A stretch of 64,000 bases of DNA from Pogona vitticeps (taxonomy: Eukaryota; Chordata; Lepidosauria; Squamata; Agamidae). Made by a program: the position numbers and the translations under genes. The notes under the pieces are model-generated. The model was not told where the DNA came from. It did not search any database and saw only the letters and a program-made list of their open reading frames with translations. Numbering within the stretch: the first letter of the stretch is position 1; the number at the start of each line of letters is the position of its first letter. The DNA lies in the NCBI RefSeq assembly GCF_051106095.1, contig NC_135792.1:13883501-13947500 (forward strand). The letters are read 5' to 3'. Below, piece by piece: positions 10,501 to 22,500 of the stretch.

Positions 10501-13500
10501 ATCCTTGAATGCTGCAACCAAGACTGTACCTTTTACATGATGGTTACAACATCATTTAGGAAGAAATATTAAGTGTAGAATTTACCTAAGAAACATATCT
10601 ATCATCCTGATAAGACCCCCACCGCATACTGATCCCAAAACAAAGAAACACAAGTTCCACCAGCTAAAGAATGTGCTTACTCTCTCCACCCCAAAAAAGG
10701 ACAAGAATTTTATTTCCTTTGATCTCTAACAGGCATGAAAGCTTTTAAGATAATTTTAAAGCCATAAACTGGGATTCTTAGGGATTAAAACCTGGTATAT
10801 GGTTATACTTCAACCACAAATGAGAGTCATAAAAATACATTACCATCCATCATACGCCCACAGTCCCTGATAAAATGCCAGGCTAACGCCACCCACAGAG
10901 AGTGGGGGGCCATCAAATGAATTGTTGAAGTTATCAGTATTTCCTGCAAAATTAAAAAAAAAAAAGAAACAGAAACTAAATCAGTAATTTGTGCATCTGC
11001 GGAATTGAATTCTACTTCACAGATGTTTGTTCACAATAAATATCTTATGTTGTTTTCATATCAGGTCTACATGGCTATCCATGAATAGTGATAGATTACT
11101 TTGTACATGTCCCTCCTCTGCTTTTTTGTAGCTGTAATTCCAGAATCTACCAGCAACTATGGCCACATTGGGGGGTTTTCTCCCACTTTAGGGGAAACAT
11201 TTTGTTGTGCACTACCTTACCTCATTCATGGAGCCACTGATGTTTCAGTACGCATTTGGTTATTTCTGAACAATATCAGATTACTGATTCTACAGCATGA
11301 CATACAATTATAGGTCTTTGTTGTAGATCCAACATCAATCTACTTAAATAATTTTAGATTCTAGACAAAATGGTCTTCCTTATTTTATGTGTGGTTGTAA
11401 AGAAGGTGTCTTTAGATGTTTTAATAATGTCTTTACTTCTGATGCGTGGTGTAATAGATAGAGTGCTGAACTAGGACTCTGGAGACTAGGATTCAGTTCC
11501 CCACTTAGCCACTCTTTAAATATCTCTCTCACCTTGAAAGCCCTAGTAGGATCACTATGAGCTGGTTCCAACTTGATGGCACATAATTAACTAAGAGCTT
11601 GATTACACATGGAAAAAACTGTATTTGATACAAGTCTGGCATGTTTGAAATGAGTTTTTTTAAAAAATTGACTAAAAGCACCTTTGGAAGCACGTATGTT
11701 TTTTCCCTGAGAGGAAGTTCTTTTGATTGGAAAGCAAGGTATTTTACTCAGCTGCGAGAGGATAGTGTATTTTAAATGGTTTGTGAAATTGATTTATTTT
11801 GAATTGTTTTGTAGGTGTAAATTATGTCTTATGTCCTTCTCTTTCTTCACTTGCTTCCTCCTTCACAAGCCTGGAAATATTGATTTAATCAAATTGTCTC
11901 TTGCCAGTTTCAGTCCTGGTTGGCAATTCCGTGCTCCCTCTCCTTCTCCACCCCATGTGCATGTCTCTGTGTCTTCCCAAGAGGATGCACACACTGATTC
12001 AAAAAACATTATTACCATGTAACTTTAAGCCAAATTCAAAAACCCAGTCCATCACTTGATTTATTTCAATAGCGTAATCACACCCAATAGTCTTACAAGA
12101 GAATGAGAAGAAAATTCTTTAGCTAAAATCTTGTTGCACAGATTCACCTGTGCAATGGGGAATGACATCACCATCAATGGCATATTACCACTGATTAAAG
12201 ACTTCCTTTTTCAATATTGGGATACACATGGGTTGCACACAGCGAGACAAAGTTGGATGGTTCCCACCAGTAGGCATCTGCTGATGATGCTGACATCATT
12301 CCTGTTACACATATCTAAACCCCCCAAGAGGATTTTGGCCATAAGATGGCAGTCAGCTTTCTGAGCTGCACTAAGTGTTGATCAGGTACAGAACCTTTTC
12401 GGTGGAGGGACTTAGTTGCTGCCTACCCACACAGATACCACATAAAAACACTCCTGTTCTCCCTAGCTGTTAATTAGATTGTGTATTTTGCTTATTGACT
12501 ATTCACTTCTTACTAGTGTTTTGGTGACAGTTTTGGATTCTTGCTGTTCTAGTATACTTTTATTGCTTTGCTGTGATTGGATGGTTTAATCTTTGTTACT
12601 ACTTTTGATGTTTTTATGCTGATAAGAAAAAAAAATATTTTTTAAATACTATAGAACATTGTCTCCTTTTAACACAGTGGTGTTCACATTATTTTATTAT
12701 GGATATTAAAACACTTTGAAACGGATGTGATTTTTTTTAAAAAAATGTGTATTACATTTAATGTACGAGACGAACTGTTTTTAATCTATTTCCATGGATG
12801 TGGTTTTTAAAAAAAATAAAATGAGTGGTTGTTGTGGGTTTTTCGGACTCTTTTGTTGGAAAAGAGATTTTCCAACAAAAGAAAGCCAAATGAAAACAAT
12901 AGCCAAATGTTAATCAAACCCCATCTCTATCAAAAATACTAAGAATATATGTAGACAGAAAATCTGCAATGAAAAAATAACATACCTTTAGCTAAGAGAA
13001 CAATGCCACTTACAATGATAATTACAACTATCACCATTTTAGCAGCAGTGAAAAAATTCTGAACGTAGCTTGCCAACTTCACACTCAGTGAATTCACTAA
13101 CGTAATAACCACTAAATAAAAAAAAGATATACATTAGAACATGTAATAATTCAAATCGTACAAGACTTCTATGAAATAAAATATTCAGAATCTTAGTTTA
13201 CTCCACCCCTGATTTCAAATCCAGCAAAAAACCCTACTAAATAAGTATTTAATTATGTGATTTCTCTACCTCATTCACAACATTTTACAAGGATCCAAAT
13301 GACATTTGTAAATCATGTTTTCCATCAGTACCTCAGTCTTTTTTCCTTGCCGTAGAAAATGTGGCAAGGAAGACCAAACAGAATAGATGTGCCTTGTGCT
13401 AGGATTCTTTGGTCTGAATGCACTCCTCATTTCTTTGCATTTTCAAATACCACATTGTTACACATCCTGAGTGAATGCACATTTCATAATTAATAATATT

Positions 13501-16500
13501 TGTGCACTGTCAAGTCAATCCTGACTTCTGGCAAACTTTTCCAAGGTTTCCTGGATTACTCAGAGATTGGAAGTTCATTCTTCTGGAAGTGCTTGGAACT
13601 TGCCCAAGGCTACACAGGCTGGTTCTTCTTAGAATCAAATTCCTGACTCCTTGCTCTAACTCACTGAGCACCCATGCACTGAAATAATTACATGCACAGC
13701 ACACACACACACAGTCCTTTGTTCAACAGCCTGGCTAAACAAAGATCTTGCGTAAGAAATGATGGGGAAAGAATTCAGATCCTGAAAAACTGCCATTCCT
13801 GGTCTAGATGAACCAAATGCTAATCCACGGCAGGGGGATGCTTATAGTCTTCCAACTGTTGTGCTACTTCCATCACCCCATCCTTACTGACTACAAAGTG
13901 AGGATGGAAAATAGCAGCTATGCTTCAATAACAGCTGAAAGGCCATGTGTTCCCTACCCCACAGTATATTAACAGAGTTGTGCTGTGTCTGGGGCAAAAC
14001 AGTCTGAGACAGGACAGAGAATGAGAAATTACTCCCACCCCCCATTAGCTAGACAAGCCATGTAGCATGAATGGGCATTATGCTGGATGCCTTGCAGCTG
14101 GATGCACTTTGGTGCATGTGTGTGCCTGGGTGCAAAAGTCTGATTTGCAATCCAGCAAGAAGACCATGTGCTTTTTGCCATGGGATTCCCTTGCTGCAAT
14201 GGGGCTACAGCGCGCATGACCAGCATACAACTCTTTACACACAATGCCAACAGGTTAAGGAATAAGATGACTTAGCATGTATAGTAAGGTGCTGATAAGG
14301 AACAATCACCCAGGAGTAGAACAGATGTTTTGCCTTTATATGGTCCCAGATCAATCCAGGCATCTCCATTTAAGAAGAGAAGAGATGGGGTGAGATAATT
14401 TCTCTCTGAGATTCCAGACAGGTACAGCCAGAACTCATTTCCATGTATTGTTTATGTATTTAGTGTCATGCAATTCAGTTTCAAGATGGTTGGATAGCTC
14501 AGTAGTTTAAGTATCTAGTTGCAGAGCTAGAACTTGGGAGTTTGATTCTCCACTGTGCCTCCTATGAGTAAAGCTAGCCAATGTGGTCTTGGGCAAGCTG
14601 TACAGTCCCAGGATGCTCCCAGGAAAAGGAAACCACTTCCCTTCTTTACCGGGAAAACCCTGAAAAAGGTTTGTCATCAGTCAGAGTTGACAGAACATGA
14701 TTATTTTAATTCAGTTTTATCATTTGGTATCTTTCTATATAAGTTGATACAAACGCGACTGATATCAATTATGTGATGATCCTGAGTTTTTCGCTCAGAT
14801 ATTACAGTTACACAACCATAACCATCATTGTATCCAAGCAAAGATAATAAACCAAAACCAGCAGGCATTTACCAGAAGTGCATAAACCAAGGAGAAAAAT
14901 CCTCAGAATGCCAGCAATCATCTTGTGGTCTGTTTCATTTGTTTATTCAGATAAAGCATGGCTCAGCGATTTTCAATAAAATAAAATTGGTTAACCAATT
15001 AGATAAAACATCTAAATAAAAAAATAAAATGGATTACAAGACCATTACTTGCATTTTCCTTGGTTTCTTTGCTTGTGCTTGAAGTAGGCATAAGAATTAA
15101 TGACCTTCCAGTAACTCTGAGAAACAACAGCCATAAAACATATGCTAGTCAAATTAGTAGGGTGTTATGAACTTTGTGCATCTGCATCCAAAGATAAGAG
15201 TGTTCTTGTGAAGTAAACGTAACTCTGAACATTGGACACCATCTGAAGGACAACCTCACCTCATCCTGCCAATGCTCCGGATGCTCTTCTTACATGAGGC
15301 TGTCAATGCTCTTATCCCTTGAAGTGTGCTTAGATCACCTGTTATTTCAAACAGGAGCCTGGCTACACTTCCATGTTTTCCCCACATCTCTCACATTCTC
15401 TTACAGTGAATCCTTACCACAGCATAGTGAGGTAGATTATCATTATTGCCATGATAATATGGTGGCCAGTGGCAAGAAGGAGAAGTGAAGATAAGGAATT
15501 TTGAGGGCTCTCTGAGAGCTGCAAAGCCATGCATCTGATCACACTGGAAAGGATTGCTTTAACAAGAGCAATTTCTCCTTGGAGCAATCTCTCTTCCATC
15601 TGCCAGGGAATCTCTTCAGCCCAGTAGAAGCCCTACGGCTGGCTCTAAAAGGTCCAGTTGGGATCCAGGTAGAGCTGCAGTTCCCCGTATGCTGTGTGAT
15701 CACCAGGAAATATATCACACTGAGCCGCTCCACAAGCAGTCCAAATTGTGACTAGAGATGGGGGAGAGATAATGAGGGTCTGGCCCCATGGGGGCGGTCC
15801 ACTCACCAATGCACTAACGCTGTCATCCTATCGCTCAGGAGATCGCAGTCGCCAAGCCACACTTCAGCCTGGCAGAGAAGTTTGTCGTCCCGCCTCCTGC
15901 CAGGAGTGGCTCAGGGATCGTGAACTCCGGAGCGATAGGATGGGAGTGCGGACCCATATCGGTGAGTGCATTATCTCTACCTGTTTCTCTAATTGTGATC
16001 TATTTCCCCACGTGATCACACCCTTTGTTTGATTAGTTCATGGGAGACTGAGATTTGAACAAGGGACCTCTTGTTCTGTAGCTCAGTTTCCTGGCTTTTT
16101 CAGCACATGAGTTGTCTAAGCAAGACACATCTAATGTATGCCGGTTGCTATGCATTGACCCCCAAATCTGAAGGCAGCAAATCTATCTGCCTGCTTTGCT
16201 GTTGCTGCCAAAGACTCTCACTTGTCATTTGCTAATCATACCTTCCAGCTAACTTGTTTTCCTAACCAAAAGTCAAATACTTACCGATGGCTGCAACTGC
16301 CAGACACTTGATGACAACCACAGGTGGGTCACATCCTGAGTAAAATGGAGCTGACACATACTCTGCAAAGCTGAGGCAAATGACGGCAAAGGAAGAGGGC
16401 TTCATGACAATTACAGAGGACCAAGAAAATAAATATGCAGGTATTGGGCCAAAGGCTTCCATAAGATATGGATATTCACATCCTGATTTTGTTATCATGG

Positions 16501-19500
16501 TGCCAAGTTCAGCAAAACATAATGCCCCTGAAGAAAGAAGTGATTCAAGAAAGAAAAATATATGTTTGAGGGTTTGCTGCTATTGCAGTTGTCACATATT
16601 TTTATAGGCTCTGTTTCCAGTGTCTCAGGTTCCAGTTAAATGTCCGTTTCTTAATAATTCATGGGGTCAGCTAACATCTCCCTCCATTGGTGTTGCTCCC
16701 TCAATACAGGTGCTTCTATGGTTGAGAAATCATACTGTCCCATCATGGGAAAATGTTATTTTCTTCCACACAAGCGCACTTTTACATTTATGAGTACAGT
16801 TGTTATACTATCGGGGTGTCTATCGGACAGTATCCATTAATGTTATTCTTTGTCAATGAAGGCCCAGTGACTGGAGGGAAAATAAAAGGCACTGAGGATT
16901 AATGATTTCTTGCATATTTATTCTATTACATCAATAATCTTCTTAATTCAAGCCAGAAGCACCACAGGACAATTAATAAATATATCAGATCATTTTTGGC
17001 CAATAACAGGCACCTTTATGAGCATTTTAGGCAGCTATCATGAAATCTTCCCATGGTACGTGTTAAGGGGCATGGAGTACACTGACATAGGTGAGAAGCT
17101 GCTTGTTCTTTTCTGCTCTCACAAAGGAATATGTAAGTGCAAACCCCATTTTCTTAGGTTTATCTCAGTTCTGCCATCCCACATCAATAGTAACAAATGG
17201 TAAAATCCTCATAATTCATTTTAGACCTAGGTTTATACTGCATCTTTTCTCCAAGATGTTCAGAATTTTCATAGATTACTCAGAGAATTTTATGGATGAG
17301 TGGAAATCTGAACTCAGGACTCCCCAATCCTAGCTTGATGCTCTAATTATGTCACACAGGGACACATATTTATCATTTGGTCTCAAGTTACTTGACAATT
17401 TGCAGCAAAGAAGAAAAACAGTTTATAGGTTAAAACTTTATGAATTCATGGAAAGGTGACCATTTTTCCCTGTTATTCATTCACAGCTGGGCTGAATATG
17501 CTAATTTCAAAGCAAAAGTCAAAATTATACTCAGTCTTAAAGGGGGCTATATGAAATAGGACTGAACAGGGAGCTGAGATTTTGTTCTTTGTTACAACTA
17601 AAAATAATAGAGGCCATTACCTAATGTCGCAACCACTCCGCAGGCTGCCCAGATGATTAAGGAAGGTCCGATGGCTCCAACATTTGCCAGCACTGCCTTG
17701 GGTGAAATAAAGATCCCCGAACCTATCACAGTTCCAACAATGAGACAGATTCCACTAATCAGACCCATCTTGGAAAGAAAACAGAGGTCAGTGAATTCAG
17801 CAGCATTTGGGTCATTCCAATATTTTATATGCAATATAAAGGAAAGCTGTGGGATGCTAAACCAGAGATTAGTTGGATATCCACTTTGACAGAGGTCTTG
17901 AGGGTGGGTGCCCCTCCATTGGCGGTTTGGGAAATTCCCTCTCTTTTGGGGAGGTGACTCTCACCGCACGGAGTGAGGTTCGCAGCTTGGGGATACATCT
18001 GGACCCGACGCTTATCATGGAAATCCAGGTGGCGTCCATGGCCCGCTCTGCCTATTTTCATCTGTGGCGGATCGCCCAGCTGCGACCCTACCTTGATGGG
18101 GGGGTCCCTCACTACTCTCGTCCACGCGCTCATAATCTCGAGATTAGACCACTGTAATGCGCTCTACGAGGGGCTACCTTTGAGATTGATGCGGAAGCTT
18201 CAAATGGTGCAGAACGCGGCAGCCAGACTCCTTAGTGGGGTGAGAAAACACCAGCATATCTCCCCCACTCTGGCTGCCTTGCATTGGCTGCCCATTCACT
18301 TCCACATCAACTTCAAAATGTTAATGATGACGTATAAAGCCCTAAACGGTTTGGGACCTCGGTACCTGGCAGATCGCCTTCTCCCACCCAGATCTACCCA
18401 AATTACTCGGCATAGCCAGGAGGGACGGTTGAAGGGCCTAATGCCGAGAGAGGCCCGGAAAGAAAGAACAAGAAACCGGGCCTTCTCAGCAGTGGCCCCT
18501 CGACTATGTAACAGCCTTCCATCAGAGATCTGCCTGGCTCCGTCGCTGGGTGTTTTTAAGAGCCATTTAAAAACTTGGCTCTTCAGGCAGGCCTTCCTTC
18601 CTATCAATTCTTGAATTCTATTTTTCTGTTCTTTCATTCCCCATCTTGATCATACTATATTATTGTTTAAATGTTTTATGATTATGATTGTTATGATTAT
18701 GATTGTGATGTTTTTATTGTTATTTAATGATTTTTTAATGATTTTGTAAGCCACCCCGACTAGATGCTGTCTAGGGGGACGGGGTATAAATCGAATGAAT
18801 AAATAATAAAATTGTGGAAAGAAAACTTTACAGAACAGCCACCAACAGTCTTCACAGAAACTTCATCTTATTATATATGAGTTGTACACAACCCAAAATC
18901 AAAGCAGGAGTCCTGCTATGCCGGCAGAGCTACAGAGCTGAAGACCTGCCATCTGATCACTCTGCTGACTTCCTGGATAGCTTATAGGCATAACAACAAT
19001 ATGGTGGAAGCAGTTTCTCCATGTCAGTAGGCATTGTCAGTGGTAAGAAAAGAGCTTTTGGCAGCTGTGGCAAATAATGCGATCTCCCACTCACTTGCCC
19101 TCAAGCAGAATGGATAACGTGGTTCCCCCACTAAAGAAAGAGAAACTTTAGGAGCAGCAACAAACAGGGTATCATTTCCCTAACACTCACTAGTAGATTC
19201 AACTCTAGATTTCAATGCCCTCTAAATGTTGGCACTCTGGCATAAAACCCAAGGAGCCCTACCCTGGTTACAGTCCCTGATAGGTAGCCCTTTGCTTGCC
19301 TTGTTTCTCATTGATTGTGCTCTACTGCTGGTTTCGTTATCCTGCTGAAGAGCCGTAAGAATTCCCCACTGTACCTTCTTGTCAGGAGCTGCACTCAGTA
19401 ATCCATAAAGTCCCTTCCATCGATCTGCAGTTCAATGATGGTGATAAAGATCATCATCATCATCATTAGCATTATTGCTGTTGTTATATGATGCCTTAGG

Positions 19501-22500
19501 AGCATACTTCATTGAGTGGGCCTGTTTCAGTAAATATTCTCTCCATGTTACAAAGGCTTGTTTGATAATCTGACCAACAAGGCATTATTTTTCAATTTAT
19601 TGGTTGCCTCTTCCTGTTCCTGTTGGTTAATCTGCTTTCAAACCAGCAATTTTCTTCTTTACCTTTAAGTTATGTTACTAAAGTTGAAGACAGTCTTACT
19701 CAAGGCTTTGGCAAGGATTATCTGCTTTCCGACACGAGTAAGGAATGTGTACTAACAAACACTGTGTACTTAAATACTGTATATCAGTTCCTTTGTGTTT
19801 AGTACCAAGGAAACAGCTTACATTTCTTCCTTTATGCTGGCCAAATGGGTGCAAGAAGAACACAAAAAGCAGAGTTTTTTAATTGCCACCAAGAAGTAGA
19901 AAGCAAATCCAAGTAACAACTTGTGCCACATCAGCCTAACCTTCCAAAAACATTAGATTTCCTTTCAGAACCCACTGGTTTCGTGATTTTCTCCAGGTCT
20001 AGCAACTGGCATTTTACTAGTTAACTCAGGTGCTAATGTAGTAAAACATTTTGCCTGCCTGTTTGGAGCATTAAAATGAGACCTGCTAACTCAAGAATTC
20101 TTCTGTTTTCACATGGCACGTCAAAGATGCAGGCATGCCCTCCTAGTTGAAAGAAGAATGTGTCTTATGATAAGCATATTAACTAGAGGTGAGTCCAGAT
20201 CAGACACTGGAAGAAGTTACTCATTTGGACTATAACTCCTCAAATTCCTCCAGGCAGAATGGGCACTGAGGGATTCTAGAAGGTGGAGTTTAAAAGAGGA
20301 AGTTTTCTAAGCTCTGATCCAATAATGGATATATTCTCATATTTGTGAATGAGGTACTGTGTCACCTACCTGATGAAGGAGAAGAGTGAGAAACATGATT
20401 TGCTGAAGAAGTATGTGGCCATGGTAAGGAGCAAATTCAAAAGAAAACATAAAGAACTGCAAACAGATAATGGTGGCAAGTACATTTCACACAACAACCA
20501 AGTTTTCCTGGGGGAACAAGACATTATGCACAGGAGACCTGTTCCACACACTCCTGGGCAGAATGGAAAAGCTGAATGAAATCTGAGATTTCTTTTGGAG
20601 ATGGACAGATCCATTGCAGATGAAATGTTGCCTAACAAATTTTGGGATAATGCTATAATGACAGCAACATGTGTTCAAAACAGGCTGCCTACCAAAGGCA
20701 TAAAGAAAAACACAATTTTTGCTATGGTACAACAGAGTACCAAGTGTAGAGCATATCAAAGTTTTCGGAAGCCTGGCATACTGTATGCTTACATACCAAC
20801 ACAAAAGGCACAAACTGGGCTCTAGAATTGGACAGATCTTTTGCTAGTCTATCCTCTGGGCAGCAAAGATACATGAACTTAAAAAAACATGTGAAGTAAT
20901 TGTCAGACATGTGGTTCATTTTAATTAACAAAAGAAAGTCAACAAAAGAGGAACAGAAGAACAATATGTTGGACCTCTCCTATATGAAGCTGTGCCAGTG
21001 TCTCCATAACCTGAGGCAGATATGAATATGGAAGGTGTAGCAGAATCCAAAAGATGATGTCATCCCTGCCTGTCAATCAGAGGATAGGGCAGGAGAGGCA
21101 GAGCAAAAAGGACAGTTAAGACAGCTGGAAGAGACAGTTAGAGACAGTTGGAAGGAGATAGGGATAGGGAGAATTAGGGACAAGAAGATGGGGAGAGAGT
21201 GCTAGGGTTTAGGAATAGCTAAAAAGGAAAGGAAATTGAAAGAGTAAAATATATTGAAGAAGCAGGAATGAACACATAAGCATAACATGAGAAATACCGG
21301 TGACTGAATACTTGATCTAATATATGCACACCTGACACAGTTATATATTTGATTCTCCTTATGATTTTGTTAATTAATAAAAGAATATTTGATCAAACCC
21401 TTGATTCCTAAGTTATATGAGCAGCTCCTGTGTGTGGGAATTGTAGTGGTATTAGGAGAAATACCTGGTGGCAGCGAAAAGAAGGAAAAAGGTGTGTTTA
21501 CCTTTGTGGAGCCCAAAGGAAATAAAGGGGCAACAAGGGGGATCACCACAAGTGGTTGGCAGCGTGGTGGGATTCGAAAGATAATCCAGTGAGCCAAAAG
21601 ATTTCAGTAAACCAAAGAAAACTTGAATTTCCTGAGCTTAGGGAACCTAGTAGTCTGGTGCTGCAAGGGCAGGAGTGGGACCCTTGGAAGCAGCTAGGTG
21701 AGAAGCTTAAAAGGGATTCCTGAGGCAGACCAGGGAAGGACTGCAGAAAAGGGGAAGCTCTGAGGGAAAATTCAACAGTTTAAGGTTTACCTCAGGATTG
21801 TGAAAGACCAGTGGGTTAGCTTTGGGGTCCCAGGCTCTGAGAGTGCTGAGGGAACAAGGAGCAGAAGCCAAAAGAAACTGTGTATCCCACAAGGAGCTCA
21901 GGCAGGGTGCCTGGAATAACAAAGTAGTGAAGCAAACCCAGAACAGGCTGTCTAAGCTACGAAGTATCTCTCTCTAACACAGAGAAAAAAATAGGTCCCT
22001 TTTAAAAAGAGGTTTGTGTTTTGATTCTGCCAGAAAACAGATAAGCCATGCCTCCTAAGAGAGGGAAAAAGTTAACGATGGAGGTTCCTGAAGGACAAGG
22101 GTTACCTCACGAAGAGGAAAGTACACTTGAAGTAGCTGAGCAGGAGGATGATACTCAGGAGAATGAGGAGGATGCCTCAAAGGGAGGAGAAGGAGAAGCT
22201 ACTCTAACCTCCCAAGAGATTCAAAAGTGGAAATGTGAAAGAGAATTTCAATTAAGGCAATTAGCCCTGGAACAAGAAAAAGAAAAGACGAGGGCTGAGT
22301 TAGCAGCAAAGGAAAGGGCTGAAGCCAGACAATTAGCCATGGAGCAAGAAAAGATGAGGGCAGAGGTAGAAGCCATAGAAAGAGAAATAGCAATGAGGGA
22401 AAAGCAGATGGAACACGAATTCAAAATGAAACAAATAGAGTTGAAAATCCAAAACTATAATAATAAGAAACCCCATCCTGAGGGGAATTTATCAAAACCA

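Larger units (their letters stand above)
10944..12985. other. SLC7A9 intron
   Basis: Holds a SINE at 11443-11586, a short piece resembling the reversed Penelope-like tail at 12825-12850, and a perfect hairpin at 12850-12881. The remainder is unremarkable AT-rich intron. Confidence 0.6.
13112..16284. other. SLC7A9 intron
   Basis: Contains SINEs at 13505-13671 and 14488-14697, an unclassified repeat at 15571-15730 and a foldback element at 15747-15990. I see nothing else in 13672-14487 or 14698-15570. Confidence 0.6.

Noticed and set aside
14488-14570. Possible tRNA gene (clear A and B boxes)
   Set aside because: The cloverleaf is incomplete and a SINE body and tail follow directly; it is a SINE head. 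The same holds for the heads at 28250-28313 and 58400-58515.
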